This document shows positions 22,771 through 33,293 of a DNA stretch of 64,000 bases, one piece after another; position 1 is the first letter of the stretch, and every line of letters starts with the position of its first letter. The stretch is from contig OZ026520.1 of the NCBI GenBank assembly GCA_964019695.1, positions 19,792,130 through 19,856,129 on the forward strand, given 5' to 3'. Both the position numbers and the translations under genes were made by a program. The stretch comes from Loripinus fragilis (taxonomy: Eukaryota > Mollusca > Bivalvia > Lucinida > Lucinidae). The notes below the pieces were generated by a model. The model was not told the DNA's origin. It worked only from the letters and a program-made list of their open reading frames with translations, and searched no databases.

Positions 22771-23609
22771 CATGTGATCTATCGATTATAAATCCCTGAT
22801 AACTTCGTAAACAAAACATGGCGTCACTGTCACTCTTGGCTGGCAGGACAGTACTGGGTGTGGCCAGAGATGTTTTCTCAGATAAAGTTAGGTTATTCTG
22901 CTATTCTGTTTGTTTTAAAGTGATTAATAACGCAGTTTTTCATCTCTTGACCGCTGTCTGTAGTAATATTGACTCTTTGGTGATAAGACGAAAAAAATGT
23001 TCTCGCCTTTGTTTCTCGCACCTCTCCCCCGGCCCTCCCCTCCCCGTGTGCGTGTGTAAGTGTGAACTGGTGGAGGTTACAAAACAATCTTACCAGTGTT
23101 ATAAATTGTGGTGCTAGTAAGGCTCCAATCCGGGATAAACAATCCACCAAACCCTTGCCAATGTGCCTGATAATTCAATAATGAAGAGATAAACAATTCC
23201 GTTAGCGCTTTTTCGCAACGAGTTCAATGAAAGATTTTACAAGCACAAATGTTAGATTCTTTTTGTATGATACAAAACATTTTGAAATCATATTTTTTTT
23301 TTATTAAACGTCAAGACTGTGCCATATAAACAAGAGGCTAATATTGGCGTCAATTCGTAATCTAAACAAAATATACAATGCACTAGTCCTAGCATAGTCT
23401 GATAGTGGATTACCCAGTATATAGTGACGTCATAATTATGATAAAATGCGCTCTACAGAACTAATCAGACAAATGTTTTGTGAAAATAGTTTAACTTGTT
23501 TTAGAGCATCATCCAGATTCCTAGGCAACCCTTATATGAGCCAGCGCGTACCAAAACTAATTAATGACCCATACACTCGGCATATACCAACATTGTAAGA
23601 TCAGTAAAG

Positions 23610-24480
23610 AAGTTCTAGCGATAAGGCGTATATTTTCCCTAGTTGACATGATTAGCAGTAGGCAGTAAAATATGCATAGTAGGCAACAAAATACGTTTCA
23701 AAGCGATTCACCATTTACAATACCGTGTAAACGTGCCCTTTCTACACCCACCCTTACTTAATGCCTTTATACTGGGTGCCGTTTAGACCAGAATCTGAGA
23801 AAATGCATTGCAAATTTTAACAAAATAAAAGTGCTAAAATGTTAAGGATATAAGTGCTCTTCATTTCCAAAATCTTACCGTATTCCTTCTGCGCATGCGT
23901 ACGAAATATACCTAAAATTGTGACGTTTGTCATTGGAAAGATGAAACGGGTGTCTTTCATTTTTTTTTAAATGCTTTACCCCCCTAGACCCAAGATGCCC
24001 TTTACATATGTAGTAAATGTTTATTGCGACATGTCGTTGTCCAAAGGGCATCTTGGGTCTAGGGGGGAAGCATCTAAAATAACCTGAAAGACACCAGTTT
24101 CATCTTTCCAATGACAAACATCACGATTTTAGGTGTATTTCGTACGCATGCGCAGAAGGAAAACGGTAAGCTTTTGGAAATGAAGAGCACTTATATCCTT
24201 AACATTTTACCACTTTTATTTTTTTCAAAATTTGCAATGCATTTACTCAAAATCTGGTCTAAAGGGCACCCAGTATAAAGGCGTTAAATGAGGGTAGGGA
24301 GTATAAAGTGCACGTTTACACGGTATTGAAAATGGTGAATCGCTTTGAAACGTACTTTGTTGCCTACTATGCATATTTTTCTGCCAAACGACACCAATTT
24401 TAAAAACATAAGGGCAAGTTGAAAATTTGGTGTTTGTTATCATGTCAACTAGGAAAATATACGCCTTAACGCTAGAACTT
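23610..24480. repeat. 870-bp long inverted repeat (hairpin)
   Basis: The left arm (23610 to about 24005) and right arm (about 24040-24480) are inverted copies along almost their whole length, starting agttctagcgataaggcgta and ending with its complement. The loop is only about 30-40 bp around 24005-24040. The right arm has about 50 extra bases near 24380-24430. A diverged copy of the central and right-arm part lies at 63480-63790. In an SLC22 pre-mRNA this would make a double-stranded hairpin of roughly 400 bp. Confidence 0.85.
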
Positions 24481-24724
24481 ATTGGTAGCTAAGGGTTAAT
24501 ATAATAGGCTCTCCATGCGCACAACATAGACTCAGATCAGCCTTGGAAGGCGCCAAGACTGATCATACTTTGTTTGAGATGTCGTTAAAAGATTTGTTTT
24601 TGATCTCGCAGATACAAGTAGGGCCAGGTAAAACCTTAGTCATGAGTCCTGCGAGATAGCTGTGAATGCAGGTCTAAAGAGTGATTTTACGCATATGCAG
24701 AATGTACGAGAGTCTCATGAGCTG

Positions 24725-24870
24725 GCCCTGAGGTTATAAAGCTAGAGTTCATTCTCAAACTCAAAATAAAGCGCAATGATTGGCTGCTTGCGGACACTTG
24801 TCCGCCAGCAGCCAATCATTGCTCTTTATTTTATGTTTGAGACAGTACTCAAGTTTTATAACGTCAGACC
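24725..24870. mobile_element. Foldback MITE, same family as 7625
   Basis: Shares the arms (gaggttataaagctagagtt) and centre (gcggacacttgtccgc) with 7625-7775. It lies 18 bp downstream of the splice donor of the SLC22 exon at 24888. Confidence 0.8.
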
Positions 24871-24887
24871 CTGGTCTATGTACATAC

Positions 24888-25005
24888 CGTATAACAGTGG
24901 GATATGACTCTAGAGTCCAGACAGATGTGGTGATCCAACCAGAGTTAGAAGCAAATTTGGCTGCGATAACTAAACCAATGATGACTGCATGGTAACCGGT
25001 TTTAT
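24888..25005 (-). CDS. SLC22-family transporter, exon 6
   Basis: 118 nt, acceptor TTTGTAG at 25006, donor CG|GTATGT at 24887. It encodes (D)KTGYHAVIIGLVIAAKF through SVWTLESYPTVIR. The E-S-Y-P-T-V-I-R end is the SLC22 'ELYPTVIR' motif that closes helix 10, and the GLVIAAKFASNSGW stretch corresponds to helix 9/10. Phases match exon 5 (enters in phase 1, leaves in phase 2). Confidence 0.9.
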
Positions 25006-25682
25006 CTACAAAATATAGAGCATGGTGTTAATTAATTGTGCTAAATGGAGGCAAAATACAATTCACTAAGGCTTATATTGTGGCAGCATATGACTGTATC
25101 CGCATTCAAATCAATATAACATCTAGCTTCATCACGTGGCTATATGATTCTTTAGAAATACTGGTACGGACCACACTCGAGAAGCAAGTGGACCCCTCAG
25201 GTCCAATTGCTTCTCAAGGGAAGTTCGTACGGCCCTCAGTAAGATACATTATTGACTAAAAACGTTTTCAGGACGCCCCTCCCTGACGTAATGTTCTGGA
25301 ACCGCGCATGTGCAAGGAAAGTCTCAGACTAAACTGAGCAACCTGGGCGACGATTTAATTTCAACTGATTCCTTCGGTTAATATATTTTGTATGTTAGAT
25401 TAGTTCAGATCACCGTCTGGAATATTTCATTTTAAATATTTAGCTGCCATACAGTTAATGTATAAATAAACAAGGAGATTCCGACAGTGAGGTCATAATA
25501 TGTTTTGGTACCTTTAAGTTATCAGTATCTCATACAGTTATTGAAAGTTATAATGGTTTAAGGATTTACCTCACATCACTGTCATGAACTGTTTGTGGAA
25601 TAGTAAATAATTGAATCGCAAGTAACAATGCAATTACTTATCATCACAGTACCATCAGTGTTTGATTCAACAAATAAATTGA

Positions 25683-26060
<378 letters not shown>

Positions 26061-26082
26061 GAGAAACATTCAGATGAAATTA

Positions 26083-26682
26083 ACATATACTGAGGGAAAT
26101 AAGTTTAGCAATATACTTTGGAGAATCACAGTTTAGAAGAAATTGGAATTTTTAATTACATTATTTCGAAAATATATGTTGACAAGTGTTTACCTGTATT
26201 AACCGGTTGACATTTTACCTAATGTTAACAGTTAGGGAATTACCTAAAAACCGTCCCACTTTTTGGGACCTTTTTACGTCCCATTTTCCTATGTGCCTTG
26301 TTATCGCCTTTATCGTCAATTTTCTCTGCAAGTAGCATCATGATTGTGAAGAAAACGGCTAATAAATACAGTTAATGATGTCTCCTTGCAATTTAATCCA
26401 ATAACCCGACAACATACTGGTACATATCCTGGTAATGTGTCTTCAGCAGTTAAATCCGATTTTAAGTCCCCTTGTTAAAACAGCTTATAAATCTGGCAAA
26501 AGCGCGAATAGTTTTCTCCTGAAAGTTTGAGTTTTGCGTCAAATGTTAAGATCTAAATGCAAAAAATCAACTGGTTTAAAACTGAATGCTCTATTTACTA
26601 TTTTCGTACAGTTTTCAGTTGAAAATAATATTTTTTTCAAATTACCTCCCTTTCAATTCAATAGCGTTTGAAATTCCAGGAA
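26083..26682. mobile_element. Dispersed repeat, diverged copy of 59715 element
   Basis: Starts atactgagggaaataagttt and shares aaattacctccctttcaatt and many other blocks with 59715-60080. The right terminal repeat seen in that copy is absent here, so this copy is truncated or rearranged. Confidence 0.65.
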
Positions 26683-27469
26683 GATCCGTCCTTACATAAC
26701 TGAAAAAAAATGTTGACTCGGACGTATAGAATCAAATCAAACAAATATACTGTGTGATCTGTTCTTCCCCAATCGCTGCAGTCCATCAGAGTAGAATAAA
26801 TGAGGAACTCTACAATATTTTAGCAAAATAATTCATACATGTATTTCTAACAAATATTGCTACTGGCACACTTCTGTAGAAAAGGGAAGAAAAAATCGGA
26901 ATGTGTGGGGATTGATCTCAGGACTCTCGCCTTGCTAAGCTAACGTATACCCATCTGTGGTGTTCAATAATTATTATATGGATATTACTTTGTGTGTACG
27001 CAGAAAAATGCCAAAATTCCTAAAATTTAAGCCAATTTAAAAAGTATTAAAATCAAAATAAGTATCAATATCAACAATATTGTATAGTTGTTGCGCAAGA
27101 AGTGTAGAGTTATGAGATGGTCAAGTTATGGCACTTTATTCATCTGATTGGACAAATGCAGCTTTTTTTTTCATACTTCTAACTCTAAATCTGTTTCGTC
27201 ACCCTACTCTTATCGTGCACAGACTATATAAAGACCTAGTATTGAAATAATGCAGCAAGTCTTCTCTGTATTCCCAGTTAACATGAGAATGTATTATTAT
27301 AGTATTATAGAAGTGTGAGCTCATGCGAATGAGCTTGAACAATCAGCTGCATGGATCAAATATAGACTGTATGAAAGTAGAAACGTCACCAGTATGACCC
27401 TAAGGCCATTCCCTGTATAAGTGCTATATATTTAGTAGTTAATTAATACTTTAATATACATTTACAAAC

Positions 27470-27552
27470 CTTTTCTTTGAAGTACCGCTACAACTATGCA
27501 TAAAATACCAGATATAATGTTCATTCCAAAACTGGTCCATTTCCTACCTAAT
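27470..27552 (-). CDS. SLC22-family transporter, exon 5
   Basis: 83 nt, acceptor GTTACAG, donor AAAAG|GTTTGT. It encodes (K)LGRKWTSFGMNIISGIL through VVAVLQRK. The L-G-R-K corresponds to the second conserved G-R-[RK] loop of the family (between helices 8 and 9), followed by helix 9. The split lysine codon joins exon 4 in phase. Confidence 0.88.
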
Positions 27553-27644
27553 CTGTAACAAAAGAAACTTAATACGATGAATAAAAAAAGATATCACATA
27601 CATGTAAACCTTTTTTTAAACATGTATGCACATCCATCTATTTG

Positions 27645-27890
27645 AAAGACATGGGTGGATCCAGATACGGGGACAGGGGTCTGGACCCCCCTGGAAAATC
27701 TCTAGTGGCTATTGGTTTCCTTAGAAATACTGGCACAGACCCCCTCGAAAAACAATTGGACCCAAGCCCCTCGAGAATCCATTGGAATGGGACCTCTCTG
27801 GTCCAATTGCTTATCTTGGGAGGCTCGTATGTCCCTCCGTGAAATACGTTGATGATTTTCTGGATCCGCGCTTGGAAAGAGATACCAAAA
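27645..27890. repeat. GC-rich dispersed repeat
   Basis: Contains gggtggatccagatacgggg ... ctggacccccctgg and inverted counterparts (gaaatacgttgatgattttctggatccgcg). Relatives lie at 25150-25330 and 33695-33775, and a trace at about 37425-37470. Probably a MITE-like element; the frame at 27642 is not a gene. Confidence 0.5.
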
Positions 27891-28047
27891 GTTTTGTTTA
27901 GCTGTCATCTATTTACATACTGTGTGTATGGAAGCAGCAAAGGCTCTGGTGAGATTGCGAAGATGTAAAGGCTCGTCTGTGCAATTGCTGTTTTCTCAGA
28001 TACAATATGTATCAAAATGCCATGCATGTGGTGACCAAAATGATCTA

Positions 28048-28425
28048 GGTTTTAGGAGATGATGCATTGATAAGTTAGGAATCTTTCATGCAAACCATAT
28101 ATCTATGTGTCTTGATCCACATCTAAATTAAGGGTGAGGTTGGCGCCGTTAAACCGGTTTAAGCCCTCCAGTAAAATATTTTACTGACCGTTCCAAGGCG
28201 GTACTTCTTTTGTGGATCTTTTATGGTATTTTTTCTGTCTTGTGTTTGCTATGTCTTTGTGCGCGTCTGTTTATACGTGTTTTTAGGTCACCTGCTGGGA
28301 AAGGGCTGACCTCTTGGCTCTCGTTTGTGGTGTCTGTGAATTTGTCACTTTCCCATTGGTATCCTGGGTCAGGTTTGGTACTTGATTTTATCGATTCCTG
28401 ATCTTTGCACCCTTACTTACTCTGT
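28048..28425 (+). mobile_element. Family A retroelement 3' tail
   Basis: Closely matches the complement of 2150-2530: ggagatgatgcattgataag, the ccggtttaagccctccagta block, and the terminal gattcctgatctttgcaccc. It is 5'-truncated. Confidence 0.8.
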
Positions 28426-29924
28426 ACATATTCTAAAAGTGTTAACCTCTATGTACAAAATTGACCACAAGCCTATAAATACATTAAGAATCATTGATGA
28501 ATGCGTGTAGCGATAAACCATGCCTTCTGTAAATATAATGATCGGTAGAAATGTCACGCAGAAATATTATGTCCACGACTTTGTCAGGTAGATTATTTGT
28601 TGTCCACTACCGTGTGTCATGTAGGGACTTGTACTTTTCCTGACGTGAGGACGGACATTTTGTTTGAGTGTGTCCGTCACTGAATATCTAATCGGGATCT
28701 TCGCCGATGTAACGCACGGGCCCTATAGTTAATATAGAGCCCGTGGTAAGAGTTGGTTGGGGAAGTTAACTCTGTAATGAAAAATAATAGCTCTCGTCAG
28801 CTCAGAATATAATTTCGTTCTGAGGGACGAAGAGCTGCGGATATATGAAATAGCCAGCAGTAACCCTGTTTCTCTCTCTAATATGGTCATCGCATCGAAG
28901 ATGCTATTATGTTACTTAGCGTGTTGCTATTGTGGTCAAGTTAAGTGCCCTTGATTGTTAAAAGGTCCTCTGTTCAATATATGATATTTGCTTGCTGGCC
29001 CAAGAGTCTAACTTGGTCTGATCCTTGCGATACATACTCAGCACGAAGCCTCACGATCCGTGAAGATATCTGTGTTTGTCATACGCCCGGCTCTGCTATG
29101 TCAGGCTCATCTTTTGGTTGGTTTGTATGGGGCCCTTTTCTGTGTAAGCTTCAAAGTGTACTTATTTACCCGCTTAGTCTGCTGCATTTTGCCTTGGTAT
29201 TGTGTCTTACTAAATAGGACCTCTAATTCCCTATGATGTATTTTATATTTTGTTTTGACTAACTCGAAATTTAGTTTGACGTCCGGGTATAAGTTTTGAG
29301 ATAAAGTTTTGAGATTTGTGATTATCACTGTCCCCTCTCTATGCACGCCCTTGTTAGTTTAAGAAATGCCCTTGCATAGGTCTGTATATTCCCTTTTCGC
29401 ATATGTTGTGTGATACCTTGGCATTGGCTTGGACATACGTATGTTATTTCTGGTCAAACTACCTATCATGAGAAAAAAGTCCTAACAGAAACTTGAAATA
29501 TAGACAGCCCCTTGCTCAGTGGCCGTAGCTGATTGGAGAGCATAATTTTCCTTTAATAGTAGCCACTTTCGTAATGTGAAAACAGACTATACATAAAGTA
29601 ACTTTTTTGTTTACTGATACATATGGATATGTGTTCATTTAATGCTTATTGTGTATTGACTAACTGAATTCGAAACTGTATTTCGCAGTCTCATATTATG
29701 AGATTGTTGTTTATCAGTCACCCCTAATATTAACTGAATTACTTCAACATAACCTAATAAACGTTTCCTATCTCATGGCATGTTACCTTTATCAGGTCAT
29801 GATGACGTTGCACTTTTTGAATGACGTCGCTAATGACGCTGAATCAACATACAAATCAAAAATGACGTCATAATCGCTAGTTTGAAGAGTGAAACAATGG
29901 GTAAACTGATAAATAGAATACCAG

Positions 29925-30270
29925 GTTCGCGTCTTTTGATATCAAGTTTACCAGGCTCGGCTTTGAGAATGCATGTTGAATCGCTCGGCAAGCCTCGCGA
30001 TGTCAACAAGCGTTCTCAAAGCCTTGCCTGGTAAACTTGATATCAAAAGACACTCACCTAGTATTCTCTATATCTCGGCAAGCCTCGCGATGTCAACAAG
30101 CGTTCTCAAAGCCTTGCCTGGTAAACTTGATATCAAAAGACACTCACCTAGTATTCTCTATATCTCGGCAAGCCTCGCGATGTCAACAAGCGTTCTCAAA
30201 GCCTTGCCTGGTAAACTTGATATCAAAAGACACCCACCTAGCATTCTCTATTTATACTGCCAATAGCGCC
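29925..30270. repeat. 90-bp tandem repeat (3 copies) inside a foldback element
   Basis: The unit starting ctcggcaagcctcgcgatgt recurs at 29984, 30074 and 30164 with exact 90-bp spacing and nearly no differences. It includes gccttgcctggtaaacttga and gacactcacctag. The left flank (ttgatatcaagtttaccagg ... gcatgttgaatcgctc) is the inverted partner. Related single-copy foldbacks lie at 30510-30660 and 54735-54900. The repeated open frames are artefacts. Confidence 0.85.
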
Positions 30271-30361
30271 AAATAAAAACATCAGGCATAAATAAGCGTT
30301 ATATGTAGCTTGATTTGTATATTCATTGTCAAATTTACTCAATGACTCGAAAGTTTCTTAC

Positions 30362-30496
30362 TTGAGGTTTAGAATGGCGACACATAATGAACTTGGAACA
30401 TCCGCCAGAGCTACCAGGAACATGTTGAGATATAGATTACCAGTGAGTTGTGGAACATCATATTGTATGCCAAAGTAGGAAAACATCCCAGCAAGC
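30362..30496 (-). CDS. SLC22-family transporter, exon 4
   Basis: 135 nt, acceptor TTCCAAG, donor CTCAA|GTAAGA. It encodes (W)LAGMFSYFGIQYDVPQLTGN through CVAILNLK. It matches the SLC22 helix 7 to helix 8 region: 'YYGLSL...GNLYLN' as SYFGIQ...GNLYLNMFL, then a helix ending before the exon 5 G-R-K. Codons at both borders are completed by neighbours. The acceptor lies 13 bp inside the left edge of a foldback element (30510-30660), so the upstream pyrimidine tract appears partly transposon-derived. Confidence 0.9.
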
Positions 30497-30509
30497 CTTG
30501 GAATGAAAC

Positions 30510-30660
30510 ATATATAGAGAGAATACAAAGGCGAGTGTCTTTTGATATAAAGTTTACCAGACAATGCTTCGAGAACGCTTGTTGAATAGTGAGGCTCTGC
30601 CGAGCGATTCAACGTGCGTTCCCGAAGCAGAGCATGGTAAACTGTATATAAAAAACACTA
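30510..30660. mobile_element. Foldback element next to exon 4
   Basis: Inverted arms gagtgtcttttgatataaag / ctttatatcaaaagacactc-like sequences flank a centre reading gtgaggctctgccgagcgat. Same family as 29925-30270 and 54735-54900. Confidence 0.7.
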
Positions 30661-30715
30661 ACCTGGTGAAACACTATACTGTGAAACCAACAACAATAGA
30701 GAATTGGGTTAGAAA

Positions 30716-31005
30716 TTTGAGGTTGGCGCTGTTAAACTGGTTTAAGCCCTCCAGTAAAATGTTTTTACTGACCGTTCCAAGGCGGTACTTCTTTGTGGAT
30801 ATTTCATGTTATTTCTGTTGTGTGTTTGTTATGCTTTCATGTGCGTCTGTTTATTGTTGCCTTGTGGTAACATGCTTGGAAACGGCTGACCTCTTGGCTC
30901 TCGTGTGTGATGTCATATTGGGAGTTTGTTACTTTCCCTTTGGTATCCTGGGTCAGGTGTGGCAATTGATTATATCGATTCCTGATATTTTCCCTCTTTC
31001 GTACC
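30716..31005 (+). mobile_element. Family A retroelement 3' tail
   Basis: Starts inside the tail (aggttggcgctgttaaactg) and runs to gattcctgatattttccctc. The 205-codon open frame at 30564-31181 fuses foldback, tail and flank and is not a gene. Confidence 0.75.
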
Positions 31006-31989
31006 TATTTACCATAAAAACAAGTGAGTTTGAGCAGGTATTGTCAAAATCAACCATGATTGAGTTGGTCAGACATCCATTTTGTCGGACAATAAATGTT
31101 GTAGCCCACTTTTACATGTATATAACGTTTGATTATCTTTTTGAATTGGCGGGGAACAGAAAACTTTCCAGCGAATCTTAAATTAATAACTTAAATCACC
31201 ATAAAATGAGAATCGACAAACCAACATCAACTCTCAGTGTCTGTAATAGAATTAAGAAAATGCTTTACGGGGTTTATGTTATTGATATCCTTATCTAAGT
31301 AATATAAAAAATCAAATTTCAAGCAGAATCCCTTTAACAAACACTAGATCATTTTGATATAGCAAAACATGAAGAAAGGTGCATTATATTGGGTATAAAT
31401 GGGTAAACTCATTCATAATTGTAGCATTGAGTCGATGATAAAGTTGTTCGCAAATTCGTTTAAGCCCCGTTCTCACTGTCCCGGTTTAAGGTGCCGGTTC
31501 ATCCCGGTTTGACGATCCGGGATGAACCGTGATGAACCGTATCACAACCGTGGCGGCACCGTGGACAACCTTGGAGATCCGGGATGAACCGTGTTGAACC
31601 GGCTCATGTCCCCGGTTGTTTTAAAATGTTTAAAACAACCGGCACTCACCGGGAGTAACCGGGAGGGCTGTCAAATACCGTGATAAACCGGGAAGACGCC
31701 GGGAGCAACCGTGTCTCCACCGGGACGGCGTCGGGGCGATACCGGCGCAATCCGCGAACATCCGTGTCTCCACCGTGATAAACCGTGCGGTTCCACTGCC
31801 TATGTATATGTAATAAAATGCAAAATAAAAATGAAAAGTCACTCTTGCTGCCCCTAAAATGAAAGTGGATTTATCCAAATGATAAGGATGGGAAAGTCCA
31901 TTCGTCACAAGTTGGTTAAATTGTCAGCAGTATAAATGTGCTCATTTACAAAGCTTATGAATAAATGCACTTATAGTTACTGAAGAGTA

Positions 31990-32140
31990 ATGACATGAGA
32001 TTTCCAACAATGTGGCATTTGCCATTAGCAAGGCCTCAGATCAGCCTGCACCTAGGCGCAGTCTGATCAGAGCCTTTGCTATTTGCTTGATTATTCTATG
32101 ACTGTTAAGCTACTGATCGAACAACTTTAAAGCTTCATTG
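31990..32140. repeat. MITE fragment inside the TIR element
   Basis: Contains catgagatttccaacaatgt and aggcctcagatcagcctgc. The same family appears at 32605-32845 and 47225-47515, each with a gatcag...ctgatc palindrome in the centre and terminal tgagatttccaac / gttggaaatctca arms. Confidence 0.6.
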
Positions 32141-32249
32141 GGGACTGCTCAAGCTTGTCTACACTTCTAAAAATATCACACTGTTGGAAATCACATGCCC
32201 CGCTCAAAGTGTTTATATATTTTTATGAAAAAGCAAGACAATTGGGCCT

Positions 32250-32490
32250 AGAATTACAATGTATCCTTAAAGTTAAGGAGTACTTAAGTTAAGTATTGAA
32301 TTTCCAGGATGCGAAAATTAACGTTTTCAAACTGATTAAAACCAAAATAGTTTCATTTTTTCAGTAGATCACAATGATAACTTTGACTGGTCTTGGCAAT
32401 TTATTAAGCATTTAATGTACATGTTGAAGTATCAATACTTAAATTAAGTCTTCCTTAACTTTAAGAAGGCATTGTAATTCTGGGTCCAGA
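32250..32490. repeat. Foldback MITE, arms about 60 bp
   Basis: gggcctagaattacaatgta / cattgtaattctgggtcca arms, followed by taaagttaaggagtacttaa and its complement, with a unique centre of about 110 bp. Confidence 0.7.
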
Positions 32491-32604
32491 TCAACAACAT
32501 TTAAACCTCGTCGTAAGAAAACGTGTCTGCTTCCGCTTATTTGTCATGCAAATGAGCTGCGAGGTTACTAGGCATTTGCTTTCGCTACTAGTAACTCGCA
32601 TAAT

Positions 32605-32845
32605 TGAGCCAGTGCATGAGATTTCCAAAAATGTGGCATTTTGACATGTGTAGACTCGGATGAGCCTCTGTAGCCTCCTTTTAAGTTTAGAAACTCCAAA
32701 TGGTGTTCAGTCAGTAGCTTAACAATCACAGATTACTCAAGTGACTAGCAAAGGCTCTGATCAGACTGCGCATATGCGTAGGCTGACCTGAGGCTTTGCT
32801 GATTGACATACCACATTGTTGGAAATCTCATGCACTGGCTAAATT
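32605..32845. mobile_element. Complete MITE of the fccaac/gatcag family
   Basis: Ends are ccagtgcatgagatttccaa at 32610 and its complement ttggaaatctcatgcactgg at 32820-32838, giving a foldback of about 230 bp. It is the best preserved of three copies in the window. Confidence 0.7.
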
Positions 32846-33293
32846 ATGGCTGTGCAGTCCAATTTGTGTCATATCTGTTATGCGATAGAGACAGAAGAAA
32901 ACTGATGTTACTCCACGTTTTTATCCTGTTTTTTATAGTGTAGAGTAGCACCGGGACGCAACCGTGGCCCTACCGGCATGTAACCGTGGCGCAACCGGCA
33001 GTTACCGGGACATCACCGTAAACAACCTGGGTAACACCGGGGTATACCGGCACGATCCGTTGCTCCACCTTGCTGCACCGTAAGTGCTCCGTGGTGAACC
33101 GGTGGTCAACGGGCGTCTTGCTTTCTCGAGAACCGGGGCTATACCGGGGTAACGTCGGCAATGTGAGAACGCAATTTATTTTTTATGAAATGTGTCCCGG
33201 TGCATCACGGTATACCGGCTGTCCTGCATCGGGATGAACCGTGGCTACATCGGCACAGTGAGAATGGGGCTTTATATGGAAAAAAAAGCTCAC

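Larger units (their letters stand above)
19706..22851. mobile_element. TA-flanked TIR element containing a nested LINE
   Basis: Inverted ends read CTGTCGTGCCAACCAAGAGT at 19706 and, as complement, CTGTCCTGCCAGCCAAGAGT at 22851, followed by GACAGTGACG on both sides. TA lies at 19704-19705 and 22852-22853. Without the LINE and one copy of its target duplication the element would be about 1.09 kb. It holds tRNA-like motifs at about 19898-19950 (plus) and 20455-20520 (minus). The 216-bp element at 5384 has the same ends and is a shorter relative. Confidence 0.75.
18313..24887 (-). other. SLC22 intron(s), repeat-filled; one exon unaccounted for
   Basis: Exon 24888-25005 ends in phase 2 and the last exon begins most naturally in phase 0, so at least one exon of 3n+1 nt (roughly 30 codons, the RN.G...AR.GG..AP region) is expected here. 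I found no such sequence on the minus strand. The interval holds a foldback (18695-19050), the TIR element 19706-22851 with its nested LINE, and the long inverted repeat 23610-24480. Apart from these, 23300-23600 and 24481-24720 show nothing recognisable. Confidence 0.6.
27891..30361 (-). other. SLC22 intron between exons 4 and 5
   Basis: Holds a family A retroelement tail (28048-28425) and a tandem foldback array (29925-30270). 28426-29920 has no recognised gene. The plus-strand 90-codon frame at 28945 has mixed composition but no known motif. Around 28650-28850 are GC-richer blocks (cgcacgggccctatag) that could be a solitary retroelement terminal repeat, not demonstrated. Confidence 0.4.
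31463..33271. mobile_element. 1.8-kb TIR element with CCGG-rich subterminal arrays, TTA target duplication
   Basis: Ends are AGCCCCGTTCTCACTGT at 31463 and the complement of AGCCCCATTCTCACTGT at 33271, flanked by TTA at 31460-31462 and 33272-33274. Trinucleotide TTA/TWA duplication is known for PIF/Harbinger elements; assignment is inference. Next to each end lie dense variants of ccgggatgaaccgtg (31485-31800 and 32950-33250). No transposase frame is present. The middle holds three smaller foldbacks. The right end is 17 bp from the donor of SLC22 exon 3. Confidence 0.75.

Noticed and set aside
28620..28860. Solitary LTR candidate
   Set aside because: No matching second copy, no clear TG...CA borders and no target duplication could be identified by eye.
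29984..30253. Possible CRISPR-like array (regular repeats)
   Set aside because: The whole 90-bp unit is repeated, with no variable spacers, and the DNA is eukaryotic.
29973..30276. Two frames with an internally repeated protein
   Set aside because: They are readings of the 90-bp DNA tandem repeat in two frames; no protein family.
30564..31181. 205-codon plus-strand open frame
   Set aside because: It runs through a foldback element, the family A 3' tail and flanking DNA. The same tail occurs elsewhere without this frame.
31630..31908. 92-codon minus-strand frame
   Set aside because: Lies in the CCGG-rich subterminal array of a transposon; its repeated residues reflect the DNA repeat.
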